Source of the DNA: an uncultured Clostridia bacterium | GTDB taxonomy: Bacteria; Bacillota; Clostridia; UBA1381; CAJOGA01 | Direction of reading: 5' to 3' | Assembly (NCBI GenBank): GCA_905233855.1 | Contig: CAJOGA010000008.1 | Span: 1 to 35,622, forward strand | Length of the DNA: 35,622 nt | Shown: positions 14,985 to 22,791 of the stretch, piece by piece | Layout: each line of letters begins with the position of its first letter | Numbering within the stretch: the first letter of the stretch is position 1 | The notes under the pieces: model-generated | Seen by the model: the letters and a program-made list of their open reading frames with translations, nothing else | What the model was told of the DNA's origin: nothing | Database searches by the model: none | Program-made: the position numbers and the translations under genes

Positions 14985-15827
14985 TCAGCAACCGCAATTA
15001 CAGCCACAGCCTCGGTTGTTGCTGTCATTCGGTCTTTCAGGCGGGAAAAATTCATCCATAGGGAATTGGAATTTGTCGAACAAATCGCATGGATCGTCTT
15101 CTGCCGCCGATACACATTCCTTCTCAGGAACGCAGAAATCACACGCAGGAATCAACAACTGAACCTTTCTCTCCAGCTTAACTATAGAAAATACTCCCAA
15201 TGATACATACACACGTCTGCAGTCGTTGCAAATAACAAGATCTCCGTCAAAAATATTGCTTACACATTGCGGAATTGATGCTATATCCTGCTCATATCCG
15301 TTCACGCAGCAGCATCCGTCCTTAACGTCAACCAGCTTTGCGGCAAGTGCGACAGGGTCAACAACCTCCACCACAGAGACAGGCATGTTTGTCTTCTGCC
15401 ACATTTGCGAGTCAAACGCATCTTCGGCATATTTGGAACGGAATATTTTTGCGTTGCCCTCAGAGCCGTACAAAATAACTCTTTTGTCAAAGCTTGAAAG
15501 GCCCTCAACAGTTGTCGGTTTGCCAACGCTGGTGAACACATCAAGTGTGATTCTGAAGAAATATTTCAGGTCTACCGTATAGTATCCGCGGTTGAACTGT
15601 ACAGGTTCTATATCAGAGAACACCCATATTATCTCAGCATTACGCACTTTAACGTTTAACGCTCTTTCTACCAGATCCTGACCGCTTTGTGTTAAGTACA
15701 CCCTTACGTCTTCAACGCAGTCTTTATCTCTGCAGGAATCATACACTTTGTTGGTGTGTATGCAAACAGTATCTCCCAAGCCTGAGCTTTCGCCGGAGAT
15801 ACCGGCATTTCTTTGTCTATCGCTCAT
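14985..15827 (-). CDS. Uncharacterised Cys-rich protein, conserved in Clostridia
   Basis: A 280-aa protein with no signal peptide or membrane segment and no domain I can assign. It begins MSDRQRNAGISGE and contains 17 cysteines in clusters: VCIHTNKVYDSCRDKDC (residues 21-37), a GCCC run, VICNDC, ACDFCVPEKEC, and a terminal GCGCNCGC. Central parts (VERKVQLLIP-like strands, FFRITLDVF) look beta-rich. From memory, related proteins occur as hypothetical proteins in many Clostridia; this was not searched. I take ATG 15827 because GGGGG lies 8 nt upstream; the frame opens further upstream (15929) without support. A metal-binding or spore-coat role is possible but unproven. Confidence 0.8.
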   Translation of the reverse strand: MSDRQRNAGISGESSGLGDTVCIHTNKVYDSCRDKDCVEDVRVYLTQSGQDLVERALNVKVRNAEIIWVFSDIEPVQFNRGYYTVDLKYFFRITLDVFTSVGKPTTVEGLSSFDKRVILYGSEGNAKIFRSKYAEDAFDSQMWQKTNMPVSVVEVVDPVALAAKLVDVKDGCCCVNGYEQDIASIPQCVSNIFDGDLVICNDCRRVYVSLGVFSIVKLERKVQLLIPACDFCVPEKECVSAAEDDPCDLFDKFQFPMDEFFPPERPNDSNNRGCGCNCGC

Positions 15828-15941
15828 ACTAAAAACCCCCATTATTTTTTTAATAGGTAGACACGTTTTGATTTGCCTAACCCTCATTTTCATAATATGA
15901 TAACAAAGGGGATTGTGTGAGTACAACACAAAAAATATTAT

Positions 15942-16832
15942 TTATTCTTCGCCTTCCGTATACGGATTCACATGTACCATGCAATGCTTAACGCCCGGCG
16001 TCGAGGCTTCAACGGCATCGTGTACGTTTTGCGCTATATCGTGAGCCGCGTTTAATGTCATACTGCCGTCAACCTCTATTTCAACATCGACATAGATTTT
16101 ATCGCCGAACAAACGCGTTTTCACCTGATCTATAGTTAACACACCGTCTTGCGAGGCGATAGCATAACGTATTTTTTTAACTGTTTCATCATTGCATGAT
16201 TTGTCTGTCATTTTGCTTATTGCATCCAAAAAAATATCCACAGCCACTTTTACTATGAACACACAAATTATAACGCTTGCCACAGAGTCCAACACAGGGA
16301 ACCCCAAACGTGCACCCAATATGCCGGCAAAACTGCCTATAGACGAGAGTGCGTCGGTTCGATGATGCCACGCATTTGCAAGCATTGCACTTGAATTTAT
16401 CTTTTTTGCCGCCCAACGGGTGTACCAATACATCCCCTCTTTCACAACTATAGACACAACCGCCGCAACAAGAGCAAGCATGCCCGGAATCTGCAAAGCG
16501 GAATAATTACCCGCAAATATTTTGGTAACTCCGGCATAACCGATGCCGACACCCGTTGCACAAAGCATAATCGCCAGCAGCAACGCCGCCACGCTTTCCA
16601 TACGTTCATGTCCGTACTGATGGTCGGCGTCTGATTCTTTATTGGCAAATTTTATGCCTATCATCACTATAACGGTGCTTAACACGTCGGACAGAGAATG
16701 TACCGCGTCAGACACCATCGCACCCGAATGGGAAATTATACCGGCAAGCATCTTGCCTGCCGTAAGCAGTGTGTTAACGGCAATAGTAACCCAAAGCACA
16801 CGTGATGCAATTTGTTCGTTTGTCTTTTTCAT
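15942..16832 (-). CDS. Cation diffusion facilitator (CDF) family transporter
   Basis: A proton-coupled divalent-metal exporter (Zn, Fe, Mn or Co class) of the inner membrane. The 296 aa have about six membrane helices. Transport-site residues are visible in helix II (Asp42, His45 and Asp49 in SDAVHSLSD) and in helix V (AWHHRTDALSS, an HxxxD pair). The cytosolic ATG-side His-rich DADHQYGHERMES follows. The C-terminal cytoplasmic domain (about 210-296) ends in HVNPY. The start at 16832 has GGGAGG upstream. Metal specificity cannot be read with confidence. It is preceded by a strong promoter and a terminator-like leader hairpin, suggesting regulated expression. Confidence 0.93.
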   Translation of the reverse strand: MKKTNEQIASRVLWVTIAVNTLLTAGKMLAGIISHSGAMVSDAVHSLSDVLSTVIVMIGIKFANKESDADHQYGHERMESVAALLLAIMLCATGVGIGYAGVTKIFAGNYSALQIPGMLALVAAVVSIVVKEGMYWYTRWAAKKINSSAMLANAWHHRTDALSSIGSFAGILGARLGFPVLDSVASVIICVFIVKVAVDIFLDAISKMTDKSCNDETVKKIRYAIASQDGVLTIDQVKTRLFGDKIYVDVEIEVDGSMTLNAAHDIAQNVHDAVEASTPGVKHCMVHVNPYTEGEE

Positions 16833-16873
16833 AATATGCAAAGCCTCCCAAAAACAGCTGTAAAAATCAATGA

Positions 16874-16908
16874 TAAAAAAACACACCTCTGTGATGAACA
16901 GATGTGTT
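16874..16908 (-). terminator. Terminator-like hairpin in the leader of the CDF gene
   Basis: On the minus strand AACACATCTGT (16908-16898) pairs with ACAGAGGTGTGTT (16892-16880) with a 2-nt bulge and a 5-nt loop, then a seven-T run. It lies between the CDF promoter and the CDF start (42 nt away), with no gene in between. It therefore looks like an attenuator, or the end of a roughly 60-nt RNA. I could not assign it to a known riboswitch class. Confidence 0.6.
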
Positions 16909-16944
16909 TTATATGCGTTGCTGCAGAAAAGTAGAACTATCTAT

Positions 16945-16973
16945 AGTATATAATATGCGCTCTGATTTGTCAA
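16945..16973 (-). promoter_or_regulatory. Strong sigma-A promoter of the CDF transporter
   Basis: On the minus strand perfect TTGACA (16973-16968), 17-nt spacer, TATACT (16950-16945). The start site would be near 16937, so the leader is about 105 nt and contains the hairpin at 16874-16908. Confidence 0.75.
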
Positions 16974-16981
16974 AGTGTTAT

Positions 16982-17037
16982 TTTTTGCAAAAAGACGTGC
17001 AAATATTTTTTTGCAAAAAAAGTGCAAAACATCGCAA
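16982..17037. repeat. Phased TGCAAA repeats with A/T tracts
   Basis: TGCAAA-like units begin at 16986, 16998, 17012 and 17023, with a related CGCAATA at 17033. They are 10-14 nt apart and flanked by A or T tracts. They lie between the CDF promoter and the amidase gene. They could bend DNA, act as an UP-like element for the CDF promoter, or be operator half-sites. Confidence 0.4.
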
Positions 17038-17047
17038 TAACACAGGT

Positions 17048-17055
17048 GCTACAAT
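17048..17055 (+). promoter_or_regulatory. Possible extended -10 of the amidase gene
   Basis: GC-TACAAT (17050-17055) with a TG two bases upstream makes an extended -10. A convincing -35 at 16-18 nt is missing. It is 23 nt before the TTG start, so the leader would be very short. Sporulation-sigma use cannot be excluded. Confidence 0.3.
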
Positions 17056-17077
17056 TCAGATAAAGGAGGTTGTTTTA

Positions 17078-17695
17078 TTGATTATTGAAAAAAAGCTTAT
17101 AAACAAAAATTATTCGAAAGGAGTTGTGATACAGCCGCAGTACATTGTCATTCATGAAACCGACAACACCGCCAAAGGTGCAAATGCCGATGCACACTAC
17201 AAATACTGGAACAGCAACGACAACGCAAAGGCATCCGCACATTTTGTAGTGGACGATACAAAGGCATTACAGCTTGGCGAACTTAACCAAAGAATGTGGC
17301 ACGTGGGCGACAACAAAGGCTATTCCCCTATAACAAACTCAAATTCAATAGGAGTGGAGATTTGTGTAAACAGCGACGGCGATTATACGCTGGCTCGCCG
17401 CAATGCAATTGAGCTTGTGCGTGATTTGATGAAGAAAACGGGGATAGAAGCAGATCACGTGGTGCGTCATAACGATGCCAGCGGAAAGCATTGTCCGAGA
17501 CGCATGATGGATAACCCGAAATTGTGGGAAGATTTTAAAAAGGAGGTGTCTTGTGTGGGAGTAAAAACAGGGAAAGAAGCAATAGATGTTTTAGTGCAAA
17601 AAGGGATAATAAACAGCCCCGAATATTGGCATAAAGCCGTTGACGTTGTTAAGTGGCTGGACGAACTGCTGATTAATTTTGCCAATAGAGTTTAA
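17078..17695 (+). CDS. N-acetylmuramoyl-L-alanine amidase (Amidase_2 family)
   Basis: A Zn-dependent cell-wall hydrolase that cuts the bond between MurNAc and the stem peptide. In the 205-aa product the Zn ligands are His26 (YIVIHETDN), His131 (VVRHNDASG) and Cys139 (KHCPRR). WHVGD and NSIGVEICVN are family motifs. The start is TTG 17078, 8 nt after a near-perfect AAAGGAGG; no ATG fits. There is no signal peptide, as in phage endolysins. The last about 40 residues (KEAIDVLVQKGIINSPEYW...) are a small helical tail seen on clostridial and phage amidases, perhaps a wall-binding or oligomerising part. It stands alone with its own terminator; no phage genes are around. It could be a domesticated endolysin or a sporulation/germination lysin. 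Confidence 0.9.
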   Translation: MIIEKKLINKNYSKGVVIQPQYIVIHETDNTAKGANADAHYKYWNSNDNAKASAHFVVDDTKALQLGELNQRMWHVGDNKGYSPITNSNSIGVEICVNSDGDYTLARRNAIELVRDLMKKTGIEADHVVRHNDASGKHCPRRMMDNPKLWEDFKKEVSCVGVKTGKEAIDVLVQKGIINSPEYWHKAVDVVKWLDELLINFANRV

Positions 17696-17759
17696 TTTAT
17701 TGCATAAAATAATTATTTTCTGACCGCTCAAGCGTGCAAAAGGGTTACGGATACACAAG

Positions 17760-17796
17760 CGGCACGGATCAAACTGTAATCCGTGCCGGTTTTTTT
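17760..17796 (+). terminator. Intrinsic terminator after the amidase gene
   Basis: A perfect 10-bp stem: CGGCACGGAT (17760-17769) and ATCCGTGCCG (17779-17788), a 9-nt loop, then G and seven T. It has no T-run on the minus strand, so it serves only the plus strand; dusB has no obvious terminator of its own here. The stem is nearly the same as at 14922. Confidence 0.88.
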
Positions 17797-17797
17797 A

Positions 17798-18769
17798 CTA
17801 TTTATTTTCCAGACATTGCATCAACGCACTTATCATGCCGTCAAGAGTGGTGGCTTTGTTGATGTCCTGCCTTGCCTTAACACAATTGTGTATGCCTTTT
17901 ATATACCAAGATGCGTGCTTGCGTGCCTCGGACACACCTATTCGCTCACCTTTTAACTCTACCAAAAGCCGTATGTGTTCGATAGCCTGATGTATTCTTT
18001 CGTCAACCGACGGAACAGTTACGGCTTTGCCGTCCAAAGCGTTTATGCACTGCTCAAACAAAAAAGGATTGCCCTGAGCTCCGCGTGCCAGCATAATTGC
18101 GTCGCACCCGGTGTATTCTGTCATATTTACCGCATCGGCGGCGGTGTATATGTCGCCGTTGCCTATGACGGGTATATCAACTGCTTGCTTGATTTGCTTT
18201 ATAATGTCCCAGTCGGCTTTGCCGGAATACATCTGCGAACGTGTGCGTCCGTGAACAGCTATTGCGGCGGCACCGTTTTTCTCTGCCATGCGTGCAAACT
18301 CCACCGCATTTATACTGCCTGAGTCCCAGCCTTTCCGGAATTTTACCGTTACAGGCACTTTTGCGGCGGACGATACCTCGCGTATTATATCTGCGGCAAG
18401 CGGCAAATTTGTCATAAGACGGCTGCCTTCGCCGTTATTCACTATTTTCGGTGCGGGACAGCCCATGTTGATGTCCAGCATACAGCCGCCGGTGCTGAGT
18501 GCTTTTTCTGCCATCTGTGCCATTATATCCGGCTCGCTGCCGAAAATCTGAACAGCGGTAGGACATGGTGCATCGGGGGCTATTTTAAGCAGGCTGAAGG
18601 TTTTTTTGTCGTTGAAATACAAAGCCTTTGCACTTATCATCTCGGTATATACCAAACCGCAGCCGTATTTTTGACATACAGTTCTGAATGCAAGATCGGT
18701 TATGCCTGCCATCGGAGCCAGAAACACGTTGTTTTTGAACTCTGTATTTCCTATCTTTATCTTTGCCAT
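17798..18769 (-). CDS. dusB: tRNA-dihydrouridine synthase (DusB-like)
   Basis: An FMN enzyme that reduces uridine to dihydrouridine in the tRNA D-loop. The 323 aa form an N-terminal TIM barrel beginning NVFLAPMAGITDLAFR. The catalytic Cys104 is in DINMGCPAPKIVNNGEGSRLM. The FMN/tRNA-contact motifs VHGRTRSQMYSG, IGNGDIYT and MLARGAQGNPFLF are present, followed by a helical tRNA-recognition tail. It sits 6 nt after glmM and is the last gene of the long minus-strand unit. The Dus subgroup (B versus the Gram-positive type) is by general likeness only. Confidence 0.93.
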   Translation of the reverse strand: MAKIKIGNTEFKNNVFLAPMAGITDLAFRTVCQKYGCGLVYTEMISAKALYFNDKKTFSLLKIAPDAPCPTAVQIFGSEPDIMAQMAEKALSTGGCMLDINMGCPAPKIVNNGEGSRLMTNLPLAADIIREVSSAAKVPVTVKFRKGWDSGSINAVEFARMAEKNGAAAIAVHGRTRSQMYSGKADWDIIKQIKQAVDIPVIGNGDIYTAADAVNMTEYTGCDAIMLARGAQGNPFLFEQCINALDGKAVTVPSVDERIHQAIEHIRLLVELKGERIGVSEARKHASWYIKGIHNCVKARQDINKATTLDGMISALMQCLENK

Positions 18770-18775
18770 AAATTA

Positions 18776-20128
18776 TCAGCCCAACAAATTTTCTATCAGT
18801 TCAGCCAAGGCGGACGCTTTTGCCGTTATGTAGTCGATGTCTTCGCCTTCTATCATAACACGGACAAGAGGCTCGGTGCCTGAAGGACGTATCAACACTC
18901 TGCCGGCGTCGGCAAATTCGGCTTCAAGTTCTTTAACAGCGGCTTTGACCGTTTCGTTTTCCATATAGCGTTCTTTGTTTTCGTTTTTAACCTTTGCATT
19001 GCACAGCACCTGAGGAAGGATGTTGACGATACAGGCAAGCTCTGAAAGTGTTTTGCCCGTTCTTTTAACTATGGACAATAACTGCAAAGCACTTATAAGA
19101 CCGTCGCCTGTGGTGTTGAAATCGAGGAATATAACATGTCCCGACTGTTCGCCGCCCAGACAATAGCCCTCCTCAAGCATCTTTTCAAGCACGTATCTGT
19201 CGCCGACTTTGGTTTGGGGGATGTTTATGCCTAAACTTTTACCGGCAATAAACAAGCCGAGATTGCTCATTATTGTTGCAACCAAGGTATTCTTTTTAAG
19301 CTTGCCCTCTTTCATGAACTCATTTGCACATATAGCCATTATCTGGTCGCCGTCTACTGTTTTACCGTTTTCGTCGATGGCCAGCATGCGGTCTGCATCG
19401 CCGTCAAAAGCTATGCCTATGTCGGCTTTTTGTGCTGTGGTAAATTCAGAAAGCTGCTCTAAATGTGTGGAGCCGCAGTTTTTGTTTATGTTTGTGCCGT
19501 CGGGCGTGTTGTTTATTACCATAACGTCCGCACCAAGCTTTTCCAATGCGTCTTTTGCTGTTACGCTTGACGCACCGTTCGCACAGTCGACGCATATTCT
19601 CATACCGTCAAGACGTGTGTTTATTGTTGAAACGGCAAAATTGATATAGTCAGCAACCGCTGTGTTTGCCACGCTGCGTTTGCCGACATCGCCGCCTGTA
19701 GGCAGAGCGTCTATTTTTGTTTCGCCTAAGATATAACCCTCTATTTCGTTTTCTATCTCATCGCTTAATTTGTAGCCGTTTGAGTTGAATATTTTTATAC
19801 CGTTATATTCCATTGGGTTGTGCGATGCACTTATCACAATACCGGCATCGGCATTGTATAAACGTGTCAGGTAGGCAACGGCAGGGGTTGGAACAACACC
19901 GAGCGACACAACGTCCGCACCTACCGAGCATATGCCGGCTGTTAAACCTGCCTCAAGCATATCGCCGGATGCACGGGTGTCCTTGCCTATCAGTATTTTT
20001 GGCCTGTGCGATGCGTGTTTTGCAAGCACGTATGCCGCTGCCTGACCGGTTTTAAAAGCTAAACCGGAGTCTAATTCTTTGGTGTTTGCCACACCGCGTA
20101 TACCGTCTGTACCGAACAATCTTCCCAT
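18776..20128 (-). CDS. glmM: Phosphoglucosamine mutase
   Basis: Converts glucosamine 6-phosphate to glucosamine 1-phosphate for UDP-GlcNAc, the precursor of peptidoglycan. The 450 aa start MGRLFGTDGIRGVANT. The phosphorylated active-site Ser102 is in VISASHNPMEYNG. The Mg loop is FDGDADRML, the sugar loop GEQSGH, and the C-terminal phosphate loop RPSGTEPLVRVM. ATG 20128 is chosen for AGGAGG 9 nt upstream. dusB follows after 6 nt and the rSAM gene precedes it by 37 nt, so co-transcription is likely. Its wall-precursor role links it to the murE/murF genes of the window. Confidence 0.97.
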   Translation of the reverse strand: MGRLFGTDGIRGVANTKELDSGLAFKTGQAAAYVLAKHASHRPKILIGKDTRASGDMLEAGLTAGICSVGADVVSLGVVPTPAVAYLTRLYNADAGIVISASHNPMEYNGIKIFNSNGYKLSDEIENEIEGYILGETKIDALPTGGDVGKRSVANTAVADYINFAVSTINTRLDGMRICVDCANGASSVTAKDALEKLGADVMVINNTPDGTNINKNCGSTHLEQLSEFTTAQKADIGIAFDGDADRMLAIDENGKTVDGDQIMAICANEFMKEGKLKKNTLVATIMSNLGLFIAGKSLGINIPQTKVGDRYVLEKMLEEGYCLGGEQSGHVIFLDFNTTGDGLISALQLLSIVKRTGKTLSELACIVNILPQVLCNAKVKNENKERYMENETVKAAVKELEAEFADAGRVLIRPSGTEPLVRVMIEGEDIDYITAKASALAELIENLLG

Positions 20129-20165
20129 GTTCAAAGTCCTCCTCAATATAAAAAATACTTTTTAA

Positions 20166-20774
20166 TTATTCGCTGTACTCTCTGACCCTGAAGGTTACGC
20201 CAATATTTTGAGCAATTTTCCTGCATTCTTCAATATCCTCAGGGGGGATAATATCTACAACGCTCAGAATAACGTTTTTAACATGGTCTTTGGCTTTTTT
20301 TGCAAAGTCGAGCATATAGTAAAACCCGTCTTCTTTATAGTCGCTCTGACAGACCTTTTCGTATTCCTGTGCGTTTTTTCCGTTTAAGCTTATTGATATT
20401 GTGTCCACCAGTCCTTCCATTAACGGTGTAACGTCTTTATCGAATATTTTGTTTGCATGACCGTTTGTATTGATGCGTACAGGGATGTCGGCGTTTTGCT
20501 TGATCGCCTTGCAAACCTCCATAACATCGTAGAAACGCATAAGCGGTTCGCCATAGCCGCAGAAGACGATTTCGTCAAACGTTTCTTCGCCCAAACGTTT
20601 CAGAATTTCAGCCGTTATTTCCTGCTGAGTAGGTTCGCTGTCCAACCAGAGATCTATTCCTTCGCCGACGCCTGAAGGTGTGTAGCGTATACAGAAGGTG
20701 CATCGGTTTGTGCAGCGGTTTGTAACATTTATATACAGTGAGTTTCCTATTTTATATGTAATTGTGTTTGCCAA
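20166..20774 (-). CDS. TatD-associated radical SAM protein
   Basis: A 202-aa radical SAM enzyme. The [4Fe-4S] ligands are Cys21, Cys25 and Cys28 in NRCTNRCTFC. The GYGEP motif binds SAM, and RINTNGHANKI follows the usual beta-strand order. Small single-domain proteins of this type next to tatD form a recognised family (TatD-linked rSAM); the reaction is not known. It lies directly downstream of tatD (23 nt), keeping that pairing. It lacks a SPASM or B12 domain, so the auxiliary chemistry is limited to the radical SAM core. Confidence 0.88.
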   Translation of the reverse strand: MANTITYKIGNSLYINVTNRCTNRCTFCIRYTPSGVGEGIDLWLDSEPTQQEITAEILKRLGEETFDEIVFCGYGEPLMRFYDVMEVCKAIKQNADIPVRINTNGHANKIFDKDVTPLMEGLVDTISISLNGKNAQEYEKVCQSDYKEDGFYYMLDFAKKAKDHVKNVILSVVDIIPPEDIEECRKIAQNIGVTFRVREYSE

Positions 20775-20797
20775 AATACTAAAGCTCCTTTCGGTAG

Positions 20798-21565
20798 TTA
20801 TTTTATTTTAAATATATCTTTTGCGTTTTTGACGGTCGCTTCGGCAACATCTTCAAAGGATATACCTTTTAACTGTGCAATTTTTTCGGCGACATACCGT
20901 ACATTCAGCGGACTGTTTCGCTTTCCGCGGTTAGGCTCGGGCGAAAGATACGGACTGTCGGTTTCTATTAAAAGTCTGTCCAGCGGGACAAATTTGGCAA
21001 CATCTACCAGCTTTGCGGCGTTTTTAAAGGTTACCGGTCCGGCAAACGACACATACATTCCCATGTCCAGCACACGCTTTGCCATCTCCACACTGCCTGA
21101 AAAACAATGGAGTATTCCGCCGATTTTGTTCACCTTTTTGTCTTTCAATATTTTCAGACAATCCTCGTGTGCGTCGCGGTCGTGTATGATAACGGGCAGA
21201 GACAAATCGTGTGCCAGATCCATCTGCTTTTCAAACCAGAATTTTTGATCATCTTTTGATATATTGTCGTAGTGATAGTCAAGTCCTATTTCACCAACTG
21301 CCCTCACTTTCGGATGCTTTGCAAGAGATGCAAAACGCACAAGCGTGTTATCGTCTATACACGACGCATATTCCGGGTGAGCACCGACAGAAGCGTACAC
21401 AAACGGGTATTTATCCGCTATTTTAATTATTCTTTCCAAATCGTCGGGGTTTGCCGATGCGTTCATCACATAAGAAATGCCGTTTTCCGGCATGGATGCG
21501 ATAAGGGCGTCCCTGTCTTCGTTAAAACGTTCATCGTCCAGATGAGCATGAGAGTCAAAAAGCAT
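20798..21565 (-). CDS. tatD: TatD-family metal-dependent DNase
   Basis: A 255-aa TIM-barrel hydrolase. Metal ligands are visible in order: DSHAHLD (His6, His8), GEIGLDYH (Glu), IIHDRDAHED (His), GILHCFSG (His) and ETDSPYLSP (Asp). Members are reported as 3'-5' exonucleases or deoxyribonucleases in repair and RNA/DNA turnover. It is coupled in the operon to the TatD-linked radical SAM protein. The ribosome binding site AAAGGA is upstream of the ATG. The 66-nt gap to the preceding gene (21566-21631) shows no clear promoter. Confidence 0.94.
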   Translation of the reverse strand: MLFDSHAHLDDERFNEDRDALIASMPENGISYVMNASANPDDLERIIKIADKYPFVYASVGAHPEYASCIDDNTLVRFASLAKHPKVRAVGEIGLDYHYDNISKDDQKFWFEKQMDLAHDLSLPVIIHDRDAHEDCLKILKDKKVNKIGGILHCFSGSVEMAKRVLDMGMYVSFAGPVTFKNAAKLVDVAKFVPLDRLLIETDSPYLSPEPNRGKRNSPLNVRYVAEKIAQLKGISFEDVAEATVKNAKDIFKIK

Positions 21566-21631
21566 ATCTGTTATTTGTTCCTTTCAGATTTATTGTGAAA
21601 CAACAAGGTTCCGGAGCACCCGCCCGCAATC

Positions 21632-22210
21632 TTAGACTGCGTCAGTGGGTATTATTATTTCGTTTTCGGTTATTATATAATCCATTCTGACATCGTGCGG
21701 CGATGCCTCAATTTTGTCAACTATGGCAAAGGAATAATTTATGCCTGCCTTAACACAGTCGGGACGGACTGACGGCAAAAATCTGTCGTAACACCCTTTT
21801 CCGTACCCTACGCGAAAGCCGCATCTGTCAAATGCCAACGCAGGCACTATAACCAGGTCTATCTCTGACGGCAATATCGGCTTTGCTTTGGCTGCATCCG
21901 GCTCTTTGGTGTTGAACACACCGTCTGTCAGATCGTCGGATGACGTTATGCAGGCACAGCTTAAAGAAAAATCCGCATGGTTTGTTATCGGCAGAGCTAC
22001 GGTTTTACCGTTTTGCAAAGCGTGATCAATTATATATGAAGCGTCCGCCTCGCCATTTATGGGCGAATACAACATTACCGTCTTTGCCTCTGCATACCAT
22101 GACGCCGTTATGACATATTCTGCTATGCGTTTGCTTGCGGCGGCAATCTCCTGAGGAGAAAGGGAGAGTCTTAACTGTTTAATGTCTTTGCGAATCTGAG
22201 ATTTTATCAT
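21632..22210 (-). CDS. 5-formyltetrahydrofolate cyclo-ligase
   Basis: Converts 5-formyl-THF to 5,10-methenyl-THF using ATP, returning the storage folate (abundant in spores of some bacteria) to one-carbon metabolism. The 192-aa product starts MIKSQIRKDIKQLRLSLS. The basic N-terminal helix and the GFRVGYGKGCYDRFL motif (Mg-ATP and substrate site) are typical. I choose ATG 22210, 10 nt past the preceding stop and just after AAGGTG. Upstream ATGs in the frame overlap the neighbouring gene. It ends with IITENEIIIPTDAV. Confidence 0.92.
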   Translation of the reverse strand: MIKSQIRKDIKQLRLSLSPQEIAAASKRIAEYVITASWYAEAKTVMLYSPINGEADASYIIDHALQNGKTVALPITNHADFSLSCACITSSDDLTDGVFNTKEPDAAKAKPILPSEIDLVIVPALAFDRCGFRVGYGKGCYDRFLPSVRPDCVKAGINYSFAIVDKIEASPHDVRMDYIITENEIIIPTDAV

Positions 22211-22220
22211 GTCATGCACC

Positions 22221-22763
22221 TTATTTAAACAGCATTTGTTCTTTAACATATGCCGCGGTTTCATGGTCTTTTAACATTGAAAGTATTTCAAAAGCAAATT
22301 CCGCAGACGCACCCGCACCGACGGCTGTTAAGATGTTTGAGTCATGCTCAACCCGTAAGCGTTTTTGAATTTTTGCACCGCTTAAGTACGATTCAAAGCC
22401 CGGATAGCAAACAGCTCTTTTGTTTTTCAAAATGCCCATATTGCCCAGCACCGACGGAGCGGCACATATAGCCGCAATAGGAATGTCTGCCTGGTTTACG
22501 GCATTTAAAAGAGCGGTAACCTTTTTGTTCAAATTCAAGTTGCGTGTTCCTGGCATGCCGCCGGGAAGATATATAAGCGATATATCGCCTGTGTCTATTT
22601 CGTCAAATGAGATGTCGGCATTTACGCTTATGCCGTGAGAGCCTTTAACTGTCATGGCGTCTACTCCGACAAGCTTTACGCCAACGTCGCCGCGGCGAAG
22701 AACGTCCACTACCGTGAGAGCTTCCAACTCTTCAAATCCTTCACATAAAAGTACATATACCAA
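22221..22763 (-). CDS. DJ-1/PfpI family protein (YajL/ThiJ-like)
   Basis: A 180-aa flavodoxin-like fold of the DJ-1 superfamily. The reactive cysteine is Cys100 in AAICAAPSVLG on the nucleophile elbow, with the interacting acid in EGFEELEAL (Glu11/Glu12). LPGGMPG is the typical loop. Relatives are reported as chaperones, glyoxalases or protein deglycases, and these activities are debated, so no reaction is assigned. It lies between the Eis-like gene (28 nt) and the folate cyclo-ligase gene (10 nt). Confidence 0.92.
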   Translation of the reverse strand: MVYVLLCEGFEELEALTVVDVLRRGDVGVKLVGVDAMTVKGSHGISVNADISFDEIDTGDISLIYLPGGMPGTRNLNLNKKVTALLNAVNQADIPIAAICAAPSVLGNMGILKNKRAVCYPGFESYLSGAKIQKRLRVEHDSNILTAVGAGASAEFAFEILSMLKDHETAAYVKEQMLFK

Positions 22764-22791
22764 TTCAAAAAACCTCCTGTGATAAAAAATG

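Noticed and set aside
15828-15929. N-terminal extension of the Cys-rich protein back to 15929
   Set aside because: The extra 34 residues are basic and unlike the rest, and they lack a ribosome binding site. GGGGG precedes the ATG at 15827.
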